In this document: in pieces, positions 34,404-45,876 of the stretch
Numbering within the stretch: position 1 is the stretch's first letter
How the letters are laid out: each line of letters begins with the position of its first letter
Assembly (NCBI GenBank): GCA_003049465.1
Contig: PYSS01000012.1
Coordinates: 124,001-188,000, forward strand
DNA length: 64,000 nt
Reading direction: 5' to 3'
DNA from: Magnaporthiopsis rhizophila
Taxonomy: Eukaryota; Ascomycota; Sordariomycetes; Magnaporthales; Magnaporthaceae
Notes under the pieces: generated by a model
What the model saw: only the letters and a program-made list of their open reading frames with translations
Told to the model about the DNA's origin: nothing
The model's database searches: none
Position numbers and translations under genes: made by a program

Positions 34404-36428
34404 TTACCGTCCGGTTTTCTTCCCCAGGCAGCTCTTGGTAACTCTCCAGGCCGCGAGTCCCCGTCTCCCAATCAGCCGATTGAGAGTTTCCCATACGCCA
34501 TCCTCTCCCCAGTCCAAGTCGTCGAAATTGAAATGCTTTTGGTAACGCCATACCTCCCTAAACCTCAACCCATCAAGCCCCTTGTTGGAAAGGTACGGGT
34601 CCAACCCGGTCGCCGAGAGCGGCGCGATCAGGTAGGTTCCGTTTTTCTCTCTCAAGTACTCCAGACTCCTCCTGTCTGCTGGCGTGTCGCAGGTCGCCAC
34701 GGTCTCCAGCTGAGCAAATAGGTCCTCCCTTCCTAGACTCATCACATCCCTAGTCTCGAGCACCTCGTTCTTGCCGTTCAGCAGCCATATGGGAGGGGAA
34801 TAAGTCTTCCACCAAATCGCTTTGGTTGCATCCGGCTGCTTGCTCATAAAGACTTGCGTGGGTACGATTCCGCCTTGATGATAGACTCCCATCAACACCC
34901 CCATAGCTGCATTGAAGATGACCCACGCCGTGATCCATGCTCTTCTGAGAGGGCGACTTCTAGGAAGCCTCACCGATGACAGAATTAGAGGCACTGTAGG
35001 TTGCAAGAACCGGGCCTCCTGGTGCTGGAATATCGACAAAACGAAAAGCCCAGACATGGCTGAGTACAGCCTGGGCGAGTTGCGTTGAGCGCTGACAAGG
35101 AGCAGGACGGCGCCTGGCCCGAGCAGCAGCGGAATGTTGACCAGGATATGTTGATACCACGGGTGGAGACCGTGCTGAGCCAGGTTATCTGGTGAGATAT
35201 TGTAGAGCAGGTTGTTTAAAGGCGTGATGACCGGGTTGAACACGATGTCCGCCCATGACACCTGATGCTTCGTGTAGAAGGCCGTGTCTAGTATTATAGC
35301 GACGACGGTCGTGAGCAACGCAGATAGCAACAGCACAGCGAGAGATAAGGGCCTATTGTTGGGAACGTTAGCGTCCGTTTCTGCCAAGAGGCTTGAACAG
35401 GCATGTCGGAGCTATACCTATTCCAGAAGTATGGGATCAATCGGATTCCGGGAATGAGGAGGAACGCAGGGAAGGTAATTCGGTTGAAGACACCAAAGAC
35501 TACCAGCATCCCCAATACCGTTGAGGCCATGAGTGAGTCGCGCTGCTGTGAATCGCGCTGTTGGTAACAATGCATAGTCAGCAAATCAGTCCACATGCGC
35601 CTGGCGATGCGCCCACAATACCTATCCCTTATGCAAGACCCCTCCGAGCAAACCCGAATGCTACATGCCGGACTTACAATACGCTCCATGAGCACCAAGC
35701 TCCACGCGACCACCAACGTCTCGATGGAATTCGAAAAGGTATGTGTCTGGTACGTCCAGGTGACATAGGAGGAGGCGACGAGGAGGACGGCGACCCGCCG
35801 GTGGCGCGTCGATTCGATCAACTCATGGATCGCCCAGTCCTCGAGAACAAAGCCAAGGACAAACATAAGGACCCGGAGCGACCAGAAAACGGCAATCGGA
35901 GGGATCTCCCCGTCCTTGCCGTTCCCAATCCAGAGCCACCGAAGCAGGAGCATAGGAAGCCCGTAAATCGGCCATAGTGGAAAGACGCTTCGGATCGGGC
36001 GGTCGCTGGTGAATTCCCAAGTGTGTCGAACCGGATAGCTGAAAATCTGGCCTGTTGGATATGGAGAAATTGAGCATCAGCTGGTGTTGTTCTGGGTTTC
36101 CATCATGCCCCACCATAACCCGAGCTTCCCGCATTGCCTGATAAGAGACGCAGGCCGCAGCTGGAAAGTAGGAACGAAGGTGCAGTGCATCCGCCGCAAG
36201 CATCAGACGAAGCTTGCGGCGATGCACGAAGCCAAGAAATAAAGCGGCAGAAGCATGCGCCGCGACGTGTCCCGGTTTGGCAACCCCGGCGCGGGATCGG
36301 TAGGAAAGGCGCGACTTGCCTGCGATGACCTCAGGACCTTGGAAGTTCTCGTCGGGGTGGAGATAGCTGGGCGACAGCGCAAACCATAGCCTCACGAGGA
36401 CTAGCAAGAGGTATGTGCGCCGCCACAT
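34404..36428 (-). CDS. SMP3: GPI mannosyltransferase 4 (Smp3/PIG-Z, GT22 family)
   Basis: Four exons, 36428-36320, 36051-35678, 35557-35418 and 35352-34404, encode 523 residues. Smp3 adds the fourth mannose to the GPI core in the ER lumen from dolichol-phosphate mannose; in fungi this step is essential for attaching the ethanolamine bridge. The GT22 hallmark HPDE lies at residues 24-27, in the first lumenal loop after helix one. [34 protein letters not shown] and FQHQEARFLQP follow, the last being the conserved HQExRF motif. Several hydrophobic spans run throughout. Intron 1 (36319-36052) starts with GCAAGT, a GC-AG intron; intron 2 is 120 nt and free of stops; intron 3 is 65 nt. Each join restores the family sequence. 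Confidence 0.93.
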
Positions 36429-38301
36429 GTTGGCCTGGTGGTGGGCGACGAAAGGTTGCGGCGACTGCTGCTTCCGCTGCAACAGCTGGGGCGCATCAGA
36501 AACACGGTGGCCTGGTGGTTGAGGAGGAAGGACGCGGCAGGCGGCTGCGGGAAGCAAAACATGTCATGATCAAAGCAAATAGGGCAGGAAAGGAGTGTAG
36601 CGAATCGAAAAAGAGGGTGGGAGAATGGAACAAGAGCAAGCAGGGCCCCGTAGCATGCGCTCGCGCGCGAGAAATGATTGGGTTTGTTATTCGGGGGTGT
36701 CGAAATTTCAAAGACAGGAGAGCACCTGGTGATTTCACCCACAGGTTGTGCTCGCTGCCACCCTTGCAGGGATCCATCCGGCAGATCATGCAACCAATTT
36801 GCGCTCGCCACACCGATGGCATCTCTGCGGGACGTCCGGGGCTCAACCCACTCTGAAGAGAAGGGGCCGTCGTCGCTTTCGGCAAGCGAACCTACCAATT
36901 GGCCGTCATTGCGCCGTTCTTATTCTTGACCACCAGGCACTAGCCCTGCATAGATTATGGTTATTTTGTAAAGGTTCCTGAGCTGCTTTACGGGCTGTTT
37001 ACCTGGGTTCTAGTTAGAAATGTGCATTTTCCCCCGAAATGTGCCTTATTACACGGTGTCCGTTATCCCCATATCGCGCGCCGCGGCTGGAATGCTTTAG
37101 ATTATCCAATCACGATTACTAAGGAACTAAATGAGAGTTGAAGACTTTTTCTGGTGGCGGCGCCAACTCTGGTTTGATTTTTGGGTTGCGTGCCAACCAC
37201 TAGTGCCCTACGATATATGCTTCCTCGCAGGGCCCAGCTGGGTGGAGCGAATGTGTCAGAGGCGTGAGAACGAGAACGGAAGGTAGAGCATGGGGAAGTT
37301 CTCATGCCACTGGCGATGTCAGGTGATCATTACTGATAATGGGGTTGTACGACCGCTTTGTCGCCGTCAGAAGACAAGCAAAGGCAGACCCGAGGCAATC
37401 TCCAATAAATGACCGTTTTAACAAAAGGTGATTTTGGTTCTTTCTTGTCACTGCCATAAAGTTCAGACCCAGGCAACCTGCGGTAAACGGCCGCTACAAT
37501 AAAAGGTTTTTGTTTGTTTGTTCTTGTCTTTGCCACAAAGGCACTGCTTGCGTGATGTGGCTGCCTCGAAGACGTCAACGTGAAGTGGCGTGAAAATTGT
37601 AGGCACCAAGGTACCCTAGGGAGATAGGTAGGTAGGTACCTACTTACCAGTTGCCCAAACTCGCCTTTCGCTGCAAATTCGGATGGCATTTCAACACTGC
37701 CAAAAAGCAAACCTCAATTTAGTCCCAGGTCACGATTTGGCTGAGCCTGTAGGTGCTGTCTTGCGGCTGAAGCGCTACAGGGGAGTGTGAGTAGCCACGA
37801 GTCACAGCTCGGATCGAATTCACCGCCCACCTAAAGCCTGGATCTCCGCACAAGGTGTGCACACGTTTGCTGCTCCACTCTATTCCACCTGCCCCGCGCG
37901 AAACCAACAGGTAGGCGCCGCAGTGAGTGTGTGCTTGGGCCGGACAAACTAAACTTCTGCGAGTGAGCGCGAAGGACATCCTTGTTCCTCCCACACTTCT
38001 GCCTAACTGCGCGTTCCTGACCACCTCGACGCCTTTGTCCAGCACCACCTTCATTGTACGTCCGCCCTCTACTTAAACCAATCCTTCCTCCCCTTGCCAT
38101 CCACGCTGTTCTTGCCTCATCGACAACGGCTTACGCCCCCTCTGACACTTCGAATCCTTTAGCTACCGTCGCCGACGACGCAGTCACCAATCGCCGACCG
38201 CTGCAACGACCCGCGTCGACTCCATCTCGCACTCGGCAACATCGCAACATCGACGACTACACTATCGACATCGGCATCTCCCTTACGCGACGCAATTAAC
38301 G
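36429..38301. promoter_or_regulatory. Divergent upstream region of SMP3 and SKP1
   Basis: 1.9 kb between divergent start codons. It holds a diverged tandem repeat (37381-37540), a TAGG/TACC tract at 37625-37645, and a C-rich leader-like stretch before the SKP1 ATG (about 38050-38300). The open frames present are not supported as genes. Confidence 0.5.
37381..37540. repeat. Diverged tandem duplication, unit about 80 bp
   Basis: Two adjacent copies share the order CAGACCC-AGGCAA-CT, then CCG, AAAGGT, TTCTTGTC and TGCCA-AAAG, with many C/T and A/G differences between them. The first copy begins near 37384 and the second near 37466. Confidence 0.65.
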
Positions 38302-39012
38302 ATGTCGGAGGGAACCCTTCAGAAGGTCTCGCTGCAGAGCAACGATGGCAATGCCATCGAAGTTGGTATGTACAAGAATCCCCATCCCCACTGCCCGGTT
38401 GCGACATGCTCCGGCTCCTCTCCCCTCGGTGCTCAAGCACCCATGACCGTCTCCTGCTAACATTTGAATAATACAGATCGCGCTGTGGCATGCCGGTCTC
38501 GCCTGATCAAGGATCTGATCTCGGATCTCGGCGAAGATATGGTTGCATCGACCCCGATTCCGATTCCCAACGTCACCGAGGCCGTGCTTAGGAAGGTCCT
38601 CGAATGGTGCGAGCACCATAGAAACGATCCCGCCCAGACCAACGACGAGGACACTGAGAACCGTAAGAAGACGACCGATATCGACGAGTGGGACCAGAAG
38701 TTCATGCAAGTCGATCAGGAAATGCTCTTCGAGATTATCCTTGTACGTATCTATTCCCAACCCAATCCCCCCTACCCCTCTATCTAGGATTTTCTACCAT
38801 GGTGACACACGGCTAACCTTTATCGTTTTTGACAGGCATCCAACTACCTCGACATCAAGCCCCTCCTCGATGTCGGCTGCAAAACCGTGGCCAACATGAT
38901 CAAGGGCAAGTCGCCCGAGGAGATTCGCAAGACGTTCAACATCACGAACGACTTCACGCCGGAGGAAGAGGAGCAAATCCGCCGTGAGAACGAGTGGGCC
39001 GAGGACCGCTAA
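38302..39012 (+). CDS. SKP1: Skp1, adaptor of SCF ubiquitin ligases
   Basis: Three exons, 38302-38365, 38477-38742 and 38836-39012, encode 168 residues. Skp1 links the cullin Cdc53/Cul1 to F-box proteins in SCF complexes and also sits in other F-box assemblies such as CBF3/RAVE in yeast. The BTB/POZ-like N-terminal half shows VSLQSNDG, then IPIPNVTEAVLRKVLEWCEHH. The acidic linker DEDTENRKK and the F-box-binding C-terminal half follow: [32 protein letters not shown], then CKTVANMIKGKSPEEIRKTF, and NDFTPEEEEQIRRENEWAED at the end. All introns are GT-AG (111 and 93 nt). The length is standard. Confidence 0.97.
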
Positions 39013-40108
39013 GATATCCAAGAAGATCTGATTTCATGGTCCGGCTGGCTTCGAAACGCCTCGAGGCCCCACCAAGCTATTGGAATGAGCGAGAGATAGA
39101 CATGCCGGCTTCACTGGCCACGTCCAGCGCGAGCGGCAACGGTGTCGTTGCATCTTCAATTTTGGTAATTCATGGAGGGAGGCGTTCTCAATAGTGTATT
39201 GTTGCCTCGGCAGGTTTCCCCTTGCTCTCTCACGGCAGATGAACTCATACCCCCGGGTGTTCAGTGCTGGACAGTCGTGGCGACGTGTGGTCTTTCTCGG
39301 ATCCTAGGTACACTATCATAAGGCTCCTAGCGATACTCGTTTTCTGGCACTTGCTTTGGATCTGCATCCTCGCTTGGTAGAAGAATTACCAGCATGGGGT
39401 TGACTCACGTCCAGCCGCATCCTTGAACCCTTTGAGGTCACTGATAAATACGAAATACTTTTTGGTATATCATAATGGCAAACCTTGCGTGAGAATAGCG
39501 TCACGAGGCGAGGCAGCACACGTGTATGTATGTACACATGCCCACCTAGACAATCCGGAGAGTTTGTAACAGAGACAGACAGATCTCTGTCAATAGGTGA
39601 CGGATATAACTACCTCAATGAGTGATACAACCAAACTCACGCCATCCATCAATACTGTGTGAATTCAGCGATGCCACTCAGACTCGCCGTCCAGATCGAC
39701 ATCAGGAACAGCCTACTCGACCATGCAAATGAGGCAGCGGCGAAGGGGAATCATCGTTTTGACTCCCATTTTATTTGCCCATAGAATGCAATGACCATAA
39801 AAAGAAAAGAGAACCAGTGGCACGCCAATGACTCGGTGTCTCGACGGCGAGACCCGACAAATCACGGTGCTTTTCCCTCCCTCCAGTCATCCATCAAAAC
39901 CGAACTCCGAGATAGAATCGTTTTTGCCCCGCTTCCTCGTCCCATCCTCATGGCCTCAGGAGCCAGCGTTAGTCGCCAAAGACGGTTGGTTTTGGCGCAG
40001 GGCTGCTGGCGACTGGTGCCGGCGAACCAGTGGTGGACGTTGTAAAAAGAAGTCGGAGAACAAGAGAAACCATGGACTGGGACATGATGAGAGAGAGAGA
40101 GAGAGCGT
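39013..40108. other. Convergent intergenic region between SKP1 and RPL39
   Basis: 1.1 kb containing two 3' UTRs. A GA dinucleotide run lies at about 40088-40105, immediately after the RPL39 stop codon. No gene is supported. Confidence 0.5.
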
Positions 40109-40634
40109 TTAGATGCCGAGGCGGGTCTTGCGCCAGTGCCTCCGCTTAGCGTTGTAGCTGTAGTTTCCAAAAACACATATTGTTAGCGGTCTAATCCTGT
40201 CCATTCACGCGCGGTGCCGCCCAAGAGACAGCTGGCTGGCAAAGAGGTCCAATCCCGGAGGCCTCTATTCCTCAAGGGCAATCGAAATCACGCCCATGGC
40301 CAGTGAAATTAGGCTCTAGGGCAGAGGGTCGGGTGGTTCGCCGTACCGGATGGTGTTGCCTGTCCGCAGACGAATCCATTGCGGGATTGGGCGGTTCTGC
40401 TTCTGCGCCTTGGCGAGCTTCTGCTTCGTGCGGAAAGACTTGTGGCTCTGTCGACAGTTGGGAGGGACAAGTTAGCATGTCGTCCTGGGAATGTAATCAT
40501 TGCGGCGCCCCTCGATCCCGCGCTGTCCATTTTCGTCTCCCACGATCGCGTCTGCAAAATCCCGCCGGCAGCGACGGGCGACGGCGAACATGGATTCGGG
40601 GTCAGAAATAATGTCGAGGCGTGCGTACCGGCAT
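40109..40634 (-). CDS. RPL39: 60S ribosomal protein eL39
   Basis: Three exons, 40634-40629, 40447-40347 and 40157-40109, encode the standard 51 residues. The first coding exon is only six nucleotides (Met-Pro). The second reads SHKSFRTKQKLAKAQKQNRP followed by IPQWIRLRTGNTIR; the third ends YNAKRRHWRKTRLGI. eL39 is a very basic extended protein lining the exit tunnel of the large ribosomal subunit. Introns are 181 and 189 nt, long for this window, as often seen in fungal ribosomal protein genes. The six-base exon is fixed by the conserved MPSHKSF start and a GTACGC donor. The gene is too short and too split to appear as one open frame. Confidence 0.96.
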
Positions 40635-41209
40635 TTTGATGGTTTTTTCGTCAAATGCAGAGGGAGATGTCGTTTTTTTCGTTTGCAGGGAAGCGGAAGC
40701 AAAATGGGGTATTTTTGGGGTTTGGTGCGTTGATAGGGTATTTGCGGCGGTTTGGAGGAGGGTGCTGCTCTGTGGCTGAAATTTCCTCACGTGCGGGCAG
40801 ATAGGCGGGGGCTTGAAGTGTGGCTTGTCTCATGGGGCGGCACTTTCGAAGGTAGGGTGCTCGTTGTTCACCGTCCACCTGTCTCAAAAGCCCGATTTGG
40901 CCACTCACATGGCCCATGCCGAGGCGCGGATGTCATGCAGCTCCGAACCTTCCATAGAACAGCAAAGTCCAGGCAAGCTTGACAGCAACCTCAACGACTA
41001 ACCACGTCGAACAGCATTTCCCGCATACGCCAGAGAAGACACGAAAGACGCGCAAGAACTCTGATCACCCGTCGTCACCGCCTGGATATCCACCCCGCGG
41101 TATTTGTCGTCGCCCGTGCCTTGCACCCCTCCGCAAGGCAAGCGACGTGGACCGCCTTTGATCGGAACCGAGCGACGGTGCCGTCTGGCGCCCAGCGAAG
41201 CAAATAAAA
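40635..41209. promoter_or_regulatory. Divergent promoter region of RPL39 and ARL1
   Basis: 575 bp between start codons facing away from each other. No clear TATA box; the RPL39 side is T/G-rich on the top strand (A/C-rich on its coding strand). Confidence 0.45.
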
Positions 41210-42058
41210 ATGGGCCAGAGTATGTCGTGGCTTTCGGGCCTGATATGGTCGAAAAAGGAGATACGGATTCTGATCCTGGGTCTTGTAAGGGGCAACCCCG
41301 ATCGGCGTCGCCCCCTCCCCGCAAGCTTGACCGAAAGCTAACCCGCAACCCGGTGCGCCCGCAGGACAACGCCGGCAAGACTACGCTGCTATACAGGCTG
41401 AAGGTATGCTTTAGCCCCCGATGACGAGAAAGCCTCCGGAAGGCCCATCCGCAGCTTCTTGGCGACATGCCCCTGACACCATGGCCCCACTGCTACAGAT
41501 AGGAGAGGTCGTCACGACGATACCGACGATAGGGTTCAATGTCGAGTCGGTGACTTACAAGAACCTAAACTTCAACGTCTGGGATCTGGGCGGACAAACA
41601 TCGATCCGGCCGTACTGGCGGTGCTACTATGCCAACACAGCGGCCGTCATCTTCGTCGTCGATTCGACGGATATCGAGCGCCTGCAAACGGCAGCAGACG
41701 AACTGGCGGCGATGCTGAATGAGGAGGAACTCAAGGATGCCTCGCTCCTTGTCTTCGCCAACAAGCAGGACCAGCCCGGCGCCAAGGGGGCTGGTGACAT
41801 CTCGCAGGCCCTGCGCCTGGGCGAGCTGCGGGATAGGAACTGGAGTATCATGGCCTGCTCCGCCGTGGACGGTAGCGGCGTGAACGAGGGAATGGACTGG
41901 CTTGTGGTGAGTACTTTCCTGCTTTGCTTTGGTCCGCACGGCTATGCCTCACACCCCCGAGGTACCCCACACGGGCGTATTGGCCCTCCGTACTGTTGCC
42001 GACATCGTCTTTTCAGTTACCTAACAGGAGTAAACAGCAAACCGTATCACAAGAATAA
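41210..42058 (+). CDS. ARL1: Arl1, ARF-like small GTPase of the trans-Golgi
   Basis: Four exons, 41210-41284, 41365-41403, 41499-41906 and 42038-42058, encode 180 residues. Gly2 is followed by an amphipathic helix (SMSWLSGLIWS), the usual N-myristoylated membrane switch. Nucleotide motifs are complete: GLDNAGKT at 24-31, switch I TIPTIGFN, WDLGGQ at 66-71, NKQD at 126-129 and CSA at 158-160. Identity is highest to Arl1 rather than Arf1 (IRILILGLDNAGKTTLLYRL, VTYKNLNFNVWDLGGQTSIR). Arl1 recruits GRIP-domain golgins and Arf-GEFs to the trans-Golgi and acts upstream of AP-1 and AP-3 traffic. Exons 2 (39 nt) and 4 (21 nt) are very short; the last encodes QTVSQE. All introns are GT-AG. Confidence 0.96.
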
Positions 42059-45000
42059 ACCAACCACATCGAGACGCATTTTCATGGCAACATCAATAAC
42101 AAATTGCACACGTTACTATTGTTCTTGGACTAGACCTCAGCTTTGCTGAAGATGGCATGACACATTCCTTCCTAGCATCGGCGTTTCTCGGTGGGCGAAT
42201 CATGGTACATTGGCCCTGGCTTTCGGTTTTGGCTTTACTTATTGACGCCCGCAGCATCCATCCGGTGAACCAACACCGGCACACATCCCGGGTTCGTTCT
42301 TGAGCTGAGGACGCCGTCGGAACTGTAATAGGGCCGGTCACCTTCCCGTGATCTCATGGGCATATACGATAGTTTGCAATGCATCGGTTATGAAGCAAGA
42401 GGCTGTACCGTCTGCGCTCGCTTCGGTAGTCTGAACAACGCCGGGCGCTGGGGCCGTTTGCTTGGAGACTCTGGTCTCTGACGTCCCGTATCACGAGCTT
42501 CTACCGTCCCCTTGGGAGAACAACCCGATTCGGCTGGCATCTCGCCTGCCCCGAAGCATGCAGGATTCATCCAAACGCAGGGCCACCGAGGTCAGGATAG
42601 AAGGAGCAAAAAACGACAGGACCCTAGCAGGGCTTCTTTTCTGTTTTCCCTGGTTTTACCACGCCACTTTGTGGCACCAGCCCCCCGTATATATCAACCA
42701 ACTAAAGCTACGAATTCGTCAGATGTCTGCCCCTCTATATCGTACCTGCTCTCGTGATCGTAATCCTTTGAACGGAGCTCAGGAGCCCAAGACGGAACAG
42801 TTTAATGAAATGTCAATTTTTGACCCTCAAGGCCGGACCTGACAGGCTGGGTGTGGATGACGGAGCCAAGAGAATGCAAATTCATTAGCCGGCAATTCGG
42901 CCCCCAACCCTCCTCAAATGGACACGTACACAAGACGACGGACATTTCTCTTGATGAAGCGAAGACTAAAGCAGGAGGAAAAGGGCATCCCGCCGTCTCG
43001 CCGTGTGCTAGCACTCCTTGTCTACGCATTTTTTTTTTTTTTGGTCATCGTGGGCCTAGGTAGTGTCTTGAGTACAGTACGTTTTTCTCTCGTCCGATGT
43101 AAACCGCCACGTGCGACGTGCAACTGTGTTTTCGGCGTCTCCGTGATCAGCGGAAGTCCGGTTGTGTTGACGGGAAACGTGGGTCGGCCCAAGCCCCGAC
43201 AGGAGAGCCTTGAAAATCCATCAATCCATTCTGCCCATGCCGCTTTTGCCGGCTTGGCTTTGGGATTACGCCTCGGGGCGCGAGCCGGGCTTTTACGGAT
43301 GCCCGAGTCCAAATGCTCCACTGGCCTCAGCGCGAGCAGGGTGGAACCTTTCTTCGAAAGAGAGGAAGCGATGAATGTCATGATGACGGGGCCAGCAATG
43401 TGATCAATTGTTTTTTTCTTCTTTTCGTTTCAGTAAACGGGCACTCTGACAACTTTCTTCGTGGCTCCACACAACTCGATCGGATAGCCTCCACACCCAC
43501 GACGCTCGGTGTTTCTGGGCGTCATTTTACCTTCTCGGCACGGCACCGCAGAGCCGCAGTCCTTGGGTCCCATCTTTGGGGTCAGGTGGTCGTCCCCAAT
43601 GGCGCCGATGGACCCTGGGTGTTACTCGGTGGCCGCAGGATTGGGCAGCCAAAGCCCAACAGGAAGGAAGCCGGAGGCCAAAAAAGGGTGGGGAATGGAG
43701 GATGAGGGGTCCGGACTGGATGTGATTGTGTGGTTTTTTCTCGTTATTTCGAATGCCGCCCGCCGGTTGAGTCAACCTCGCTGCTGCTGCCACCAGTCCT
43801 TCTCGTCTAGCCCGTTTCCGATTGTTGGATGGACCAGTCATAACGTCGGTGGCCGGTTTGGTTTGGCCGAAGTCCTGCAGGTGACGTCGCTTAATCGAAT
43901 CCAATCTTCGGTGACACAGGCGCGTCAGCTCGTGTTCCCCGTCCGCGGATACCGTGTGCGTATGTTCGGCACCCGCTGCGGAAGGACACGGAGCTCGATC
44001 TTTTCCTTTTTTTTTTTTTTTTTTTTTTTCCTCCTCGGCCCCTGAGCTGGGAGATACAGCGTCCTTCCTTGCGCGGCTGGCACCTCAAGCTGCTCCAGAT
44101 AAATTTACTTTGTCCCGGTCACCCACCTCGGGACAGAGAGGGGCTGCACTCAATGTGATGCATAAATCCTCGTCGGTGCAAATGTATGGGGCCAGAGAGC
44201 CGCGGATGGCACCGAAAATGAAAGGACCATAGGCCGCGAATGGCATGACGTTGGATGGTTCTTTTGGCCCTTGATATGCTAATTCTGGCGTCCCAGCCTG
44301 CTGTGTTGCTCGCCAGTGAGGCCTAAATGAGCCAGCCCGCCGAGCGGCCCTGGCCCCTGGCTGTTGTTGCTCCCAGGGCTCACGAAGGAAATACCGACCC
44401 GGGTCCCTTGTCCACCGTCCCAAGTCGGTGCGGAGAAGCGAGGGCGGGATGTGCCAAATAACAGGGGTGCATAAATCGCTCCATTGCTACACCCGATAAA
44501 GGAAGTCTGGGAAATATCTGGCCTATCAAATGAACGGTCGTCAGGTGGATTCAATATGCGCACAGAAACTTTGGCGAGCTGACGAACACGGTGGGGACAG
44601 AGGCTGGCTCTGCGTGTAGAGGCGGCGTCAGCGTCTTGGTTTTTTAGGTGTGCTATCAAGCCTAACTTGGCATGCGCTTGAATACAACTCCACGTGGGCG
44701 TTGAACAAGGGAAAAAGGAGACCTCAACCGGTCGGGCAACATGTCCGGCTTCGCCAAATCCAACCTTTGGCAAAGGACAGGGTCCAGGGGCGACAAGATG
44801 GGTGGATTGTCGAAGTCCAGCATGTTGATCGGAGGGGAAACGCGGCTTCAGGGACTCGACGCCGAGTCCTGCGTGTAGGGGGAAGTGGATCCACAACCTG
44901 GAGAATTTGGTTGCCTGCTTGGGTGAAACCCCGAGACCGCGTAAGGCATCCAACCATGAATTGAATTTTGCGGCAGGTGCCACCAAGACTTCTTGCTGCC

Positions 45001-45876
45001 CAGTGTATTTTATTTTTCTGGAATTGTCTGCCTAAGGGAAAGCAACGTCGCAAGCTTCGTACCGTGTGCCCTTCGTGCAAGTTCATAATGGCTCATGGCG
45101 TCTTTCCGGAATCCGCAAACGTTTATCGGCCATGCGCGCCGAATGTTCCAAGGGTCCGTTTGGGCTGAATCCCAAAACTATGCGCCAATCTCTTGAGGGA
45201 CGAAAAAGGGACGGCGAACGGGCGAACCACCGCGAGCAGGAAAGAACCAACAACGGCGCATTGAATGGTTTGATGACGGGATCTGGCCTGTGCGGCGGGC
45301 GTCCTTTGCGGAGAAGCACCCCATTGGGCCTGAGACCACCCTGGCTACGGCACCCCGGCACCGATAACCAGCCGATTTGGAGCCAAGCGCGGGCGGGGTG
45401 GTGTCACTTGGCTGGCCTACCACCTCCAGCTCCATGCACGTCTGACCAAAAGTCATCAGCCCTACCCCCGACCTGCAGGCCTGGGAGATTGAGGGAAAGG
45501 CCAAGTGGAGGGGAACCCAGCATGAGCTCCTCCCTGTCCTAGCAGGCTAGTCCTATCCCCCTCCGTCCTGCTCGCCTCTATAAAGAAAGCGGGAGCTCCC
45601 ACGTACACAGCCTCAATGTTCCTGACGTTTTGTCCAACACCCTGCCTAATCCGTCACCGGTGATCAGTCTAAGACGATCCTGTGCTGTACCGAGGTCCAA
45701 CGACATATAGTGGTAACCATCCACCACGTCTTTCCCACATATACATTATACAACTACCTCACTCCCTGCCTACCTCTCCATACAATATTTAAACCTACCA
45801 CCCCTCCTTTTATTTTACCAACTACCCGACGCCTCCCACCTCGGCAGTCTCCCTCCTTGCCTATCAGCGACGCCGC
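42059..45876. other. 3.8-kb region without a supported gene
   Basis: It follows ARL1 and precedes a small gene on the same strand. Homopolymer T runs lie at about 43029-43042 and 44008-44029. Open frames of up to 235 codons occur on both strands but overlap, often start at non-ATG codons and have no recognisable domain. The last 270 bp before 45877 are C/T/A-rich like a promoter and leader. Confidence 0.45.

Noticed and set aside
44279..44986. 235-codon minus-strand frame
   Set aside because: Begins at a non-ATG codon and has no recognisable sequence character.
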